Assembly (NCBI GenBank): GCA_900769545.1
Contig: CAAGGZ010000055.1
Coordinates: forward strand, 1-34,063
Source: Clostridia bacterium
GTDB lineage: Bacteria > Bacillota > Clostridia > Christensenellales > Borkfalkiaceae
Length of the DNA: 34,063 nt
Direction of reading: 5' to 3'
This document shows positions 14,254 through 22,295 of the stretch, in pieces (the first letter of the stretch is position 1; each line of letters starts with the position of its first letter). The notes under the pieces were generated by a model. It had not been told where the DNA came from. It did not search any database and saw only the letters and a list, made by a program, of their open reading frames with translations. Both the position numbers and the translations under genes were made by a program.

Positions 14254-15974
14254 TTCAAAACGTCCAAAATATATTTTTCAATCTCATTTTCATTCACGCC
14301 ATACAATGCCTGTAACTGCGAAACACTACCCTGTGGAATAAACTCGTCTTTATACGCAAAGTTCTTTACTTTGCAAGGCCTGTTCATATCGTTTAATGCT
14401 CCATTTACCATTAAACCAAAACCGCCAAAAAGCATATTGTCTTCCAACGTAACGACATATTCGCTTTCAAGCGACTGTAAAAGCTTTTTATCCAAAGGCT
14501 TTACAAAACGAGCGTTTACTACGTCAAACGTGATACCTTCACTCTCGAGATTTTTCAATATTTTCATCGCCAAAATCAAACAGCGTTCTCCAACAGCAAG
14601 CACGGTCAACTTACCGTTTGATTTATGCAAATATTCCCATTTCCCCAACTCAATTTCCGAAGAACTCGAAGAAAACAGCACTTTGCCTGCCCTTGGATAA
14701 CGAATTGCTAATGGATGATTATACATTACGCTAAAATCAAGCAACGCCTTTAATTCTTCTGTGTCTTTGGGAGCCGCAATCGCAAGATTTGGAATCATCG
14801 ATAAATAAGATAAGTCGAATACCCCTTGATGCGTTTCTCCGTCCGAGCCAGAGATACCGGCTCTATCTATACAAAACGTAACTGCCATATCCTGCGCGCA
14901 TACGTCATGGATGATTTCATCGAATGCTCTTTGTAAAAACGTCGAATAAATGGCATAGTACGGTTTTAAACCGCCTGCCGCCATCGAAGCGCATAAAACA
15001 GAGGCATTTTCCTCACAAATACCCACGTCAAACGCTCTTTCAGGGAATTCCTCAAAAAAGTTTTTCAACCCCAAGCTTTCTTTCATCGCTGCAGAAACCA
15101 CGGTCACTTTTTCATTCTTTTTTGCAAGCTCGCAAAGGCTCTCGCCAAGCACTTCGGAGTATTCCTTTTCTTTGGGAGAACCAACAGGCGGAACGCCGTG
15201 CGTATCGGTGGGATGCTCTTCGCTAAACTCGTAACCTTTCCCCTTTTTGGTCGCAATATGCAATAGAACGGAGCCCTCTTTAAGCTTGTCCTTAGCTTCC
15301 GCCATAGCGTCCAGCATTTCTTCAAGATCATTCCCGTTTTTAATACCCATATAGGTTAAACCAAAGCTCTCCAAAAGGCGAATATTTTCCGCAGATCCAT
15401 TCTCCTTAATTTGCGTTAAAATATCATACATTCCCCCAACGGTCGGCGAAATAGACATTCCGTTGTCGTTGAGAATAATCAAGATTTTTGTATTGAGAAT
15501 TTTTAAGCTATTGAGCGCTTCATACACAAGCCCGTTATTAAACGAGCCGTCACCTATATACGCAATAATATTACGCTCCTCACCGAGCAAATCCCTCGCT
15601 TTTGCAAGCCCAATTGCCGCTGAAACAGACGTGCCTGCATGCCCTGTGTCGTAGCTATCGTAAACGCTTTCCGTGCGTTTGGGAAAACCCGAGACACCAC
15701 CGAAAGTACGAAGCGTAGAAAAGTTTTCATATCTGCCTGTCAGCAATTTGTAGGGATAACATTGATGCCCTACGTCAAAAACAATTTTATCCGTCGGAAA
15801 ATCAAACACGTAAAAAAGCGCAACGGTGGACTCTACAGCGCCTAAATTGGAAGCCAAGTGTCCGCCGCAACGCATAACCGTATCGTGAATAACCAAACGC
15901 AATTCATCGCAAAGAACGTTTAATTCACTCTTTGTGCATTTTTTTACTTTTTCAGGTGTTAATTTATCCAACAT
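14250..15974 (-). CDS. dxs: 1-deoxy-D-xylulose-5-phosphate synthase, short divergent form
   Basis: This TDP enzyme joins pyruvate and glyceraldehyde 3-phosphate in the first step of the MEP isoprenoid pathway. At 574 residues it is about 45-60 shorter than standard DXS. TDP and Mg sites are present: GHLASNLG, DVGHQCYP, GDGSFNNG (141-148) with NDNGMS, and the second-half SDGETHQGVFDLSYL (Asp378, His382). The shortening is in the loop after SPTVGGMYDIL (around 185-200), and two usually strong motifs have changed: GPVDGHD is GIKNGND at 210-216, and AEQHA is CEENA at 320-324, with the catalytic Glu321 kept. It is probably active, because it sits beside ispA and in an ispH-containing genome. Confidence 0.92.
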   Translation of the reverse strand: MLDKLTPEKVKKCTKSELNVLCDELRLVIHDTVMRCGGHLASNLGAVESTVALFYVFDFPTDKIVFDVGHQCYPYKLLTGRYENFSTLRTFGGVSGFPKRTESVYDSYDTGHAGTSVSAAIGLAKARDLLGEERNIIAYIGDGSFNNGLVYEALNSLKILNTKILIILNDNGMSISPTVGGMYDILTQIKENGSAENIRLLESFGLTYMGIKNGNDLEEMLDAMAEAKDKLKEGSVLLHIATKKGKGYEFSEEHPTDTHGVPPVGSPKEKEYSEVLGESLCELAKKNEKVTVVSAAMKESLGLKNFFEEFPERAFDVGICEENASVLCASMAAGGLKPYYAIYSTFLQRAFDEIIHDVCAQDMAVTFCIDRAGISGSDGETHQGVFDLSYLSMIPNLAIAAPKDTEELKALLDFSVMYNHPLAIRYPRAGKVLFSSSSSEIELGKWEYLHKSNGKLTVLAVGERCLILAMKILKNLESEGITFDVVNARFVKPLDKKLLQSLESEYVVTLEDNMLFGGFGLMVNGALNDMNRPCKVKNFAYKDEFIPQGSVSQLQALYGVNENEIEKYILDVLK

Positions 15975-15993
15975 ATATTTTTTCTCGTAATTT

Positions 15994-16875
15994 TTATTTT
16001 TTTCGGGTAAGAACGTATTCCACCAACTGGCTTAAAAACGTAACGTCACCTTCGATGCCTTCCAAAACGGCAAGACAATCTTTTGCGCACTCTTCCGCAC
16101 GCATTTTTGCTCCTTCCAACCCAAATATACGTATACAGGTGAGCTTATTCTCCTTCTCGTCTTTACCAATGGATTTTCCAAGCTCCTCAAAATTCCCTGT
16201 AACGTCCAAAATATCATCAGTCATTTGAAATAATCGCCCCAACCTTGAGCCAAATCTCTCGAACTGAATGTAATATTTATTGCCACCTAAAATGCTTGCA
16301 ATCACCACGGGCGCGAGCAATAATTTCCCCGTTTTATGTTCGTAGATATAAAATAAATCCGCCTCAGAAACCTCTTGCTCCGTTTCGGAAAATTGTAAAT
16401 CTGCCGCCTGACCTGCAATCATCCCGTAAATTCCTGCGCACCCGTTAAGGAACTTCCCTGCAAGCGCAAAACGCTCCCCATTTAAACTCTCGTTCAAGCA
16501 GATTGCATACGCTTCATTCAACAAGCCATCGCCCGCCAAAATAGCGTTTGCCTCCCCGAAAGCCTTATGGCAAGAAGGTTTACCGCGACGGAAATCATCG
16601 TCATCCATTGCAGGCAAATCATCGTGTACCAAGGAATACGTGTGTATCATTTCCAACGCCAAAGCAAACGGGAGCGCTTCTTCCAAAGGCACCCCGATAA
16701 CGTCAGCGCACGCTAGCATTAAAACGGGGCGAATGCGTTTGCCTCCGTTTAATAAACTATATTGCATACTTGCCCCTAAAACCATAGGTTTGGTTTGCAT
16801 TTGGTTCAAGTATTGCGCCATATACGTTTCAAACGCAGATAAATACTTCTGATAACGTAAGTTAAATTCTTTCAA
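15994..16875 (-). CDS. ispA: geranyl/farnesyl diphosphate synthase
   Basis: The 293-residue trans-prenyltransferase condenses isopentenyl and dimethylallyl diphosphates, most likely to farnesyl diphosphate. The first Asp-rich motif is DDLPAMD at 85-91, followed by DDDFRRGKP; the second is DDILD at 220-224; GGKRIRP lies at 44-50. The length and the two residues inserted in the first motif (DDxxxxD) are those of bacterial type II FPP synthases. The gene lies 5 bases after folD and 19 before dxs. The xseA and xseB genes that normally precede ispA are absent. Confidence 0.95.
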   Translation of the reverse strand: MKEFNLRYQKYLSAFETYMAQYLNQMQTKPMVLGASMQYSLLNGGKRIRPVLMLACADVIGVPLEEALPFALALEMIHTYSLVHDDLPAMDDDDFRRGKPSCHKAFGEANAILAGDGLLNEAYAICLNESLNGERFALAGKFLNGCAGIYGMIAGQAADLQFSETEQEVSEADLFYIYEHKTGKLLLAPVVIASILGGNKYYIQFERFGSRLGRLFQMTDDILDVTGNFEELGKSIGKDEKENKLTCIRIFGLEGAKMRAEECAKDCLAVLEGIEGDVTFLSQLVEYVLTRKK

Positions 16876-16880
16876 CTCTC

Positions 16881-17711
16881 TTACTCCTTAAAAGCCGCAA
16901 GACAAGTATTGTACATCAACATAGTAATAGTCATGGGCCCCACCCCACCAGGAACGGGCGTTATATGCGACGTCTTGCTCTTCACATTTTCAAAATCCAC
17001 GTCTCCGCAGAGCTTTCCATTTTCATCGCGGTTCATGCCTATGTCAATCACAACCGCTCCCTCTTTCACCATATCTTCCGTAACAAATTTAGGTTTTCCG
17101 ACCGCAGAAATCAAAATATCCGCCGAACGACAAACTTCCATCAAATTCTTCGTTTTACTGTGGCAAATTGTTACGGTAGCGTTTGCATTCAAAAGCAACA
17201 TTGCCATAGGTTTTCCGACCGTATCGCTTCTACCAAGCACTACGGCATGCTTGCCCGTAACGTCTATTTCTTCTCTTTCAAGAATTTTCATAACCCCACT
17301 GGGTGTACAAGCCACGATGCGTTCCGTATGCAACATAAGCATACCGAGATTACGCTCCGAAAAGCCATCAACATCTTTCTCAAAAGGAATACAAGCCATT
17401 GCAGCCGCCGTATCCAAATGTTTCGGGAGCGGCATTTGCAACAAGATACCGTCAACCTGACTATCCGTTGCTAACGCTTTTAAAAGCTCTTCCACTTGTC
17501 CTTGCGTTGCATTTTCAGGCAATTCGTAGGAATACGAACGCACCCCCAATTCTTCACAAGCTTTGATTTTATTTCGAACGTAAATTTTCGAAGCAGGATC
17601 TTCCCCTACAATAACAACGGCAAGCCCTGGTTTTTTTTCGGATTTTTCAATTTTTGCTTTTAGTTCTGCGCGAAGCTCCTGCGCTATTGCTTTTCCGTCA
17701 ATGATTTTCAT
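16881..17711 (-). CDS. folD: FolD, methylene-THF dehydrogenase/cyclohydrolase
   Basis: The 276-residue bifunctional enzyme interconverts 5,10-methylene-, methenyl- and 10-formyl-tetrahydrofolate, using NADP. The catalytic Tyr44/Lys48 pair lies in SKIYVRNKIK, the conserved DGILLQMPLP follows, then the cofactor site GRSDTVGKPMAMLL, and the signature PGGVGPMTITML at the C-terminus. The length is normal. It is tightly packed between nusB (10 bases upstream) and ispA (5 bases downstream). Confidence 0.96.
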   Translation of the reverse strand: MKIIDGKAIAQELRAELKAKIEKSEKKPGLAVVIVGEDPASKIYVRNKIKACEELGVRSYSYELPENATQGQVEELLKALATDSQVDGILLQMPLPKHLDTAAAMACIPFEKDVDGFSERNLGMLMLHTERIVACTPSGVMKILEREEIDVTGKHAVVLGRSDTVGKPMAMLLLNANATVTICHSKTKNLMEVCRSADILISAVGKPKFVTEDMVKEGAVVIDIGMNRDENGKLCGDVDFENVKSKTSHITPVPGGVGPMTITMLMYNTCLAAFKE

Positions 17712-17721
17712 ATCGCACCGC

Positions 17722-18117
17722 TTACTTGTTGATAACGCCCGAAAGAACGCCGTTCACAAAATCTGCGCTCGTTTCCGTGGAATATTTGCGCGCCAAACCC
17801 GTCGCCTCCGAAACAGAGACGATGGGAGGAATTTCGTCGAAATATTTAATTTCCGCCATCGCTATGAGTAAAATACTCTTATCCGTAGGATTGATACGGT
17901 TTTCACGATAGTGATGACAAGCCTCTTCAATGCCTTGAATGAGTTCGTTGCGGTGTTCCTCTACCGTCGCAACCAAATCTGCCGCAAACAGCAAATCTTC
18001 ATCCTTTTCAAGCCCGAACTGTTTATAAATTTTTTTCTTTAATTGGTCAAGACAATCCGTATTGAACTGTTGCGCAAAAATGATATTTAAAGCCGCTTCT
18101 CTTGCTGCGTTTCTCAT
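17722..18117 (-). CDS. nusB: NusB transcription antitermination factor
   Basis: A 131-residue all-helical protein that binds boxA RNA with S10 (NusE) to prevent premature termination in rRNA operons. It starts with the family pattern REAALNIIFAQQF and has the conserved NRINPTDKSILLIAMAEI in the middle and EATGLARKYSTETSADFVNGVLSGV at the end. Complete. It lies after the asp23-like gene and before folD, as is typical of Clostridia. Confidence 0.94.
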   Translation of the reverse strand: MRNAAREAALNIIFAQQFNTDCLDQLKKKIYKQFGLEKDEDLLFAADLVATVEEHRNELIQGIEEACHHYRENRINPTDKSILLIAMAEIKYFDEIPPIVSVSEATGLARKYSTETSADFVNGVLSGVINK

Positions 18118-18158
18118 AATACTCTCCGTAAAATTATGTCTGTATAAAACGACGAAGA

Positions 18159-18178
18159 CCCTTCTTGACAGAGAAGGG
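18159..18178. other. hairpin between the asp23-like gene and nusB
   Basis: CCCTTCT (18159-18165) pairs with AGAAGGG (18172-18178) across a 6-base loop in the 79-base gap. No proper T run follows on the - strand (TCTTCGTCGTTTTATA). It may be a weak terminator or a processing site that sets the ratio of the two messages. Confidence 0.4.
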
Positions 18179-18196
18179 CGTTCGTGAGATATTTAA

Positions 18197-18574
18197 TTAT
18201 TCTTCGCGAGACTCTTCTCCCACAGGCTCCTCTTCCTTTTCGACAGGCGCAGCATCGCAGAACACAACGTCCTGAATGTGCACGTCAACTTCGGCAACTC
18301 TAAATCGAGTCATGTTTTCCACGCTCTGTTTCACCGATTGTTGAATTCGATAGGCAAGCTCGGGAATATTATAGCCGTATTTCACAACGACGGAAACGTC
18401 TGCATATACACCGTCTTTTTCAAGGTAAAGTGAAATGCCGTTTCGTTTGCTCTGCGAGGGCATTGTTCCCTCCACTTCGGCAACCGCCAAAGCTACGATA
18501 TCTTCAATAATTCCCGCATTATAAACGGTTTTACCGCTCTGTTTTGTATCTGAGGTTAATCTGAAGTTGGACAT
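18197..18574 (-). CDS. Asp23/Gls24-family envelope stress protein
   Basis: A 125-residue cytoplasmic protein of the Asp23/Gls24 family (DUF322). Members lie under the membrane and are linked to cell-envelope and alkaline stress; YqhY in Bacillus, next to nusB, is the counterpart. The conserved core IIEDIVALAVAEVEGT and the later VSVVVKYGYNIPELAYRIQ, VAEVDVHIQDVVF are present. The acidic tail (EKEEEPVGEESREE) is extra. It is the first gene of the operon with nusB and is read from a clear promoter. Molecular function is unknown for the family. Confidence 0.92.
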   Translation of the reverse strand: MSNFRLTSDTKQSGKTVYNAGIIEDIVALAVAEVEGTMPSQSKRNGISLYLEKDGVYADVSVVVKYGYNIPELAYRIQQSVKQSVENMTRFRVAEVDVHIQDVVFCDAAPVEKEEEPVGEESREE

Positions 18575-18606
18575 TCAAAAAGATCTCCTTTGATTTCTTC
18601 AAATCT

Positions 18607-18635
18607 ATTATAGCATATCTTTTTGAATTTTTCTA
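18607..18635 (-). promoter_or_regulatory. promoter of the asp23-nusB-folD-ispA-dxs operon
   Basis: On the - strand, an extended -10, TGCTATAAT (ending at 18607), with TAGAAA 17 bp upstream. AAAGGAGA precedes the ATG at 18574 at normal distance. Confidence 0.75.
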
Positions 18636-18664
18636 CTGTTTTGAGAATATTTTCTCGGATTTTT

Positions 18665-19153
18665 TTAGCTTTCCGCATAAACGGGCATAATAATGATATT
18701 CGCCGCCACAACTCCCGTTTCATTTTTCAGCATACTGTAAATAGACAAAGCCGTATCATAATTGAGTTCAGCCGAATTGATGAACACGTTTATATTATCG
18801 GAATCAGTAGAAACCGCAACCACAGCGTCGGAAAAACCCAAAGATTTTACCATATTTTCCAAAACGAGCTCCTTTTCCATAGCCGCAACGATTTCCATTT
18901 TCATTTCCGTAGCTTCCGTATATTTTGTGTCTCCCTCGTCATACAAAGCAATCACGCTGTCCAGTTGAATAAGTTCTTCATTTCTGGTCGTTGTGCGCTC
19001 CGCGCGGTACGTTGTAAAATAATTGGCGGTGGTAACTCCGCTATCTGCGGAAGTTAAAGTACTTTTATTCGCAAAAACGAAATTAAAAATTGCGGTTGCC
19101 GCCAACAGCACAACTAACGATGACATTACGATAATTTTTTTCTTGTTCGACAT
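18665..19153 (-). CDS. spoIIIAH: SpoIIIAH, forespore-channel protein
   Basis: A mother-cell protein that joins SpoIIQ from the forespore across the two membranes and forms part of the feeding channel (A-Q complex). The 162 residues comprise a short basic start, one membrane helix (about 8-28) and a secreted YscJ/FliF-like ring-building domain (about 80-160). It is shorter than the Bacillus protein, which has a longer linker. It is the last gene of the spoIIIA operon, 15 bases after spoIIIAG. Its identity rests on position, layout and the C-terminal domain. Confidence 0.9.
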   Translation of the reverse strand: MSNKKKIIVMSSLVVLLAATAIFNFVFANKSTLTSADSGVTTANYFTTYRAERTTTRNEELIQLDSVIALYDEGDTKYTEATEMKMEIVAAMEKELVLENMVKSLGFSDAVVAVSTDSDNINVFINSAELNYDTALSIYSMLKNETGVVAANIIIMPVYAES

Positions 19154-19168
19154 ATATAATTCTCCTTA

Positions 19169-19537
19169 CTATTTTTTTAAATATATTTTTACGTTGCGAG
19201 CTTCTGTACCGAGCGCTGTTGCAACGGCTTCTCTGACGTTGATTACGACTTGAAAATCATTTGCGCCTTCGCATACAACAACTACGTTTTTTTCGCCTTC
19301 ATCCGTTTCAAAAATTGCAACTTCCGCCTTCCCAACGCCCTCCATTTGGCTCAATAAGTAACTTAGTTGCTCCTCTTTACTATCCATTGTAAGCGTTCCA
19401 ACTGAAGTTTCTGTTTCCGACGGTTCAAAAACTTGCCAAACGGCAATCAATAAAAACAGACCAATAATCGCCAAAATCAAAATATCCTTCGTTCGACCTT
19501 TAAAACCTGCCCCTAAACTCTTCATTGCTTTACTCAA
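19169..19537 (-). CDS. spoIIIAG: SpoIIIAG, forespore-channel ring protein
   Basis: A 122-residue protein with one membrane helix (about 17-36) and a small outer ring-building domain (about 55-122, with EEQLSYLLSQMEGVGKAEVAIFE). In Bacillus it forms a large ring in the channel between mother cell and forespore. This copy is about half as long as the Bacillus protein; the missing part corresponds to the insert that forms an extra beta ring there. It overlaps spoIIIAF by 8 bases. Its identity follows from operon position and domain type. Confidence 0.9.
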   Translation of the reverse strand: MSKAMKSLGAGFKGRTKDILILAIIGLFLLIAVWQVFEPSETETSVGTLTMDSKEEQLSYLLSQMEGVGKAEVAIFETDEGEKNVVVVCEGANDFQVVINVREAVATALGTEARNVKIYLKK

Positions 19538-20024
19538 GGAGCACCTCGCTACAATACTTATTTTCTAAATATTCACACACCTTTTTTTTCATATTCTCCT
19601 CCATTATATCCTTTGACTGTACTATGATAGAACAAATTTTTATAACATTTTCCGCAGAAAAACCGCTTTGAATCTCAGAAACTTCCCAGCAAAGGATTAC
19701 ATTCGGCTCTATTTGATACAACGCAAACAACTCTTTCTCAATTGCGCTTTCCGCGAGATGGATTCGCATTTCACTGTAATACTGTATGAAACTTTCGTCC
19801 TCTTCTATGACAGTTTCCTGAAAAAACATTCCTGCTTTTTCACCATTCCTCGAGTCCTTTACCGTAGAGCTAAAATACCCGATAATCGGCGATAGAATAA
19901 CAACCAAACACACCATTTTTGTTGTTCCTTTAATCACAGAAGCCGTTTTCCCTTCAGGGATAATGGATAGAAGGAGCGATGACAATAATACAATACCAAT
20001 TATACTCAATAGATATTCCTTCAA
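19530..20024 (-). CDS. spoIIIAF: SpoIIIAF, stage III sporulation membrane protein
   Basis: A 164-residue protein with two N-terminal membrane helices (about 5-20 and 33-50) and a secreted ring-type domain. I start it at TTG 20024: it follows a perfect GGAGGTG at seven bases, and TTGA makes a 4-base overlap with the spoIIIAE stop, as expected for coupled genes. A longer frame with an ATG at 20105 would overlap spoIIIAE by 85 bases and lacks family similarity. It is part of the A-Q channel, whose export platform is made by the other SpoIIIA proteins. Confidence 0.9.
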   Translation of the reverse strand: MKEYLLSIIGIVLLSSLLLSIIPEGKTASVIKGTTKMVCLVVILSPIIGYFSSTVKDSRNGEKAGMFFQETVIEEDESFIQYYSEMRIHLAESAIEKELFALYQIEPNVILCWEVSEIQSGFSAENVIKICSIIVQSKDIMEENMKKKVCEYLENKYCSEVLLE

Positions 20025-21196
20025 AATAACACCTCCGAGGATGAAATCATCAGGACGATAGATAAAAAATAAAGAAATGCCGTAAACAAAACGCCTGCCG
20101 TGCAATACCTTAAATTATTTGCCGTTTCTCCTAAAAAATCGGAAATACGACTATCTCCAAACAACTGGGTTACCGCACACGTAAAACGCAATAGAAGCGT
20201 AATCGATAAAAGAAGTATAATAGGCTCGAAAATCACTGTCAGCATAAGAAAAATCCCCATACTTCCAAGTGAATTTTTTATGAGCACGCTACCTGCAATC
20301 GCCAAATCAAAACCGCCCGATAAAAAACCTCCGACGATGGGAACCCCGTTCCCTATGGCATATTTTGCAGCGCGCCTAACCACGCCGTCATAGGCGCTTG
20401 CCGTAAGCCCTTGCAAGGTAAAAAACAGACCAAACACTGATACGCAAAGACCTAAAAGCCATTTGTTTATACTCTTGAAAAAATCGCAAAACTTGCCGAT
20501 TTTTAAGTCTTTTGTAAAATTCCCCGCTATAGAAAAGACAATAATTACTACCGTAAACGGAAACACCACCGAATTGATAACGGAAACAATACCGTTTGAA
20601 AAAAACGCAACGGCAGGCTTACAAATCGCCGCGGAAAGCGTTCCGCCGCTCGCTGCCATCAACGTTAGCATAATCGGATAAATAAGATCCATTTGTTTTT
20701 TCATTTCAGACATTGATGAAAAAGTCTGTGTGAAACATTCAATCAAAACGCTTATTAACGGAATCAAAGCCGAAGCGTAGGCTATCATAAAAATCATATT
20801 GGACGCTGTTACACCGTTTGTAGAGCTCCCCAAAGAAGAAATAAGTCCCGACAATAACGTGATTGCCATAATACAAGCAAATGCTGGTACGATTTCCGCG
20901 ATTCTCAAAAATAAAATTTCCAAAACCGTCGAAAAAAAACTTTGATAATCTATCGATTCTCCTTTAATATAAGCAATCAACTGATCCTTAACGCTTTCTG
21001 CGGAATAATCCTCCAAAGAATCTATATACGCCTGCAACGCCGCTAAATCCAGTACATCAAGCTGTTCGTCAATGATTTCTCCGAGCTCGTCCTCCACCCG
21101 TTCACTCGTTTCAGCCCGAACACTAAACGCCTTTATCGGAGCAAACAAAAACATTGTGAGCAATAAAAAATATATGATAAAAACGGCTTTTTTCAT
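20021..21196 (-). CDS. spoIIIAE: SpoIIIAE, channel membrane protein
   Basis: A 391-residue protein with a signal peptide (about 1-28), an extracytoplasmic segment and about seven to eight membrane helices, with conserved GGFLSGGFDLAIAGSVLIKNS near residues 290-310. It is thought to form the export gate-like part of the SpoIIIA-SpoIIQ complex in the mother-cell membrane. The length is normal. It overlaps spoIIIAD by four bases (ATGA) and spoIIIAF by four. Confidence 0.95.
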   Translation of the reverse strand: MKKAVFIIYFLLLTMFLFAPIKAFSVRAETSERVEDELGEIIDEQLDVLDLAALQAYIDSLEDYSAESVKDQLIAYIKGESIDYQSFFSTVLEILFLRIAEIVPAFACIMAITLLSGLISSLGSSTNGVTASNMIFMIAYASALIPLISVLIECFTQTFSSMSEMKKQMDLIYPIMLTLMAASGGTLSAAICKPAVAFFSNGIVSVINSVVFPFTVVIIVFSIAGNFTKDLKIGKFCDFFKSINKWLLGLCVSVFGLFFTLQGLTASAYDGVVRRAAKYAIGNGVPIVGGFLSGGFDLAIAGSVLIKNSLGSMGIFLMLTVIFEPIILLLSITLLLRFTCAVTQLFGDSRISDFLGETANNLRYCTAGVLFTAFLYFLSIVLMISSSEVLF

Positions 21197-21585
21197 ATAA
21201 GTTGAATCAAACTTTGCGCTAAGCGCAATAAATTTTCGATAATCGGAAGAGAGAGCGTAATCATCATAATCTTACCGCCCAGTATAACCTTGTCCGCAAC
21301 AGCATTACTCCCAAAATCGTTTAAAATCCCTGCCCCAAACTCTGTAATATAACCAACTCCGATAATTTTCAAAAGTAATTTCAAAAGCCCATTTTCAACG
21401 CCGGCAACGCTTGCAATCGCTGTAAACGCCGTCAGCGTTCCCTGTATTCGTTCCGCTAAAAATAAAAGAATGACTATCACTCCCGTAACGGTAACTGCGA
21501 AAGAGAGTTCGGGTTTTGTACTACGAAGTAAAACTGAAACAATCGCCGTAACGAATGCTACGCCTAAAATTTTAATAATTTCCAT
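21193..21585 (-). CDS. spoIIIAD: SpoIIIAD, small membrane protein of the channel
   Basis: A 130-residue, very hydrophobic protein with about four membrane helices, including KLLLKIIGVGYITEFGAGILNDFGSNAVADKVILGGKI, which is shared with SpoIIIAC (MMITLSLPI follows). It resembles the small export-gate subunits of secretion systems. Normal length for the family. It lies 11 bases after spoIIIAC and overlaps spoIIIAE. Confidence 0.95.
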   Translation of the reverse strand: MEIIKILGVAFVTAIVSVLLRSTKPELSFAVTVTGVIVILLFLAERIQGTLTAFTAIASVAGVENGLLKLLLKIIGVGYITEFGAGILNDFGSNAVADKVILGGKIMMITLSLPIIENLLRLAQSLIQLI

Positions 21586-21596
21586 TTCTACCTCAA

Positions 21597-21791
21597 CTAC
21601 AATCCAAAAATTGTTTGAATTTCTTTAAAAAGATCTCCTATCATTCCAACAACGACCGCCAAAACGATTACAAGCCCGACAATGCTCACCAATGTCGCGA
21701 TGTCGTCACGGTCGGATTTTTTCAAGATTTGACAAATTACCGTTACAATAATGCCGATTGCCGCCATTTTAAATAAAATCGTAATATCCAT
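21597..21791 (-). CDS. spoIIIAC: SpoIIIAC, small membrane protein of the channel
   Basis: A 64-residue protein with two membrane helices; the conserved ICQILKKSDRDDIATLVSIVGLVIVL lies between and in them. The size is that of the family. It lies 9 bases after spoIIIAB and 11 before spoIIIAD. Confidence 0.95.
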   Translation of the reverse strand: MDITILFKMAAIGIIVTVICQILKKSDRDDIATLVSIVGLVIVLAVVVGMIGDLFKEIQTIFGL

Positions 21792-21800
21792 ACAGCACCG

Positions 21801-22295
21801 TTACAAAACTAAAATCAATATCAACAAACCAAGCAAAAAACCGATTTTTATATATAAATCCGCATATTTTTTACATGTATTTTCCGCTTCTTGCTGTTGT
21901 TTTTTCAGCACTTCGCGCATAGAAGAAAAGTAATTTTTCTGAGACGCACTATCCCCTTTGCCAAGCATTAAAAAATAATCTGCTACAATCGTTTTTTCTT
22001 CTTGGTTTAAAAAGGAAAACTCCTGTTTGTCCAATATATCCTTTAAAAACAGATTTTTTTTCTCTAAACCAGAAAAAAAGAAGCGCAGTAATTGATGAAA
22101 CTCTTCCTTATACGTGTATTTTTTAACAAATTCTCTTAACGGTCGTTTATAGTAGGAAATCTCGCTTAGAAAACGCTCGTTGAAAGTGTAAAATTGTCTA
22201 AAAAAAAGTTGTTTTTGTCTATATTTTCTCGCAAAAACATAACCGCAGAAACTTGTAAATGCAACCACGGAAATCCCCAATAAAAGCTTAATCAT
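21801..22295 (-). CDS. spoIIIAB: SpoIIIAB, stage III sporulation protein
   Basis: A 164-residue protein with a membrane helix at each end (about 2-20 and 148-164) and a helical cytoplasmic part, similar in plan to T2SS-F/GspF proteins. It contains the family segments FNERFLSEISYYKRPL and FLMLGKGDSASQKNYF. The start at ATG 22295 overlaps the spoIIIAA stop by 8 bases; 28 more open codons upstream overlap spoIIIAA and are not used. It is thought to connect the AAA+ ATPase to the channel. Confidence 0.92.
   Translation of the reverse strand: MIKLLLGISVVAFTSFCGYVFARKYRQKQLFFRQFYTFNERFLSEISYYKRPLREFVKKYTYKEEFHQLLRFFFSGLEKKNLFLKDILDKQEFSFLNQEEKTIVADYFLMLGKGDSASQKNYFSSMREVLKKQQQEAENTCKKYADLYIKIGFLLGLLILILVL

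Noticed and set aside
16909..17474. + strand open frames of 169-183 residues opposite folD
   Set aside because: Shadows of the strongly conserved folD; no ribosome sites or family features.
20025..20105. Longer spoIIIAF from the ATG at 20105
   Set aside because: It would overlap spoIIIAE by 85 bases; TTG at 20024 has a perfect ribosome site and the usual 4-base overlap.
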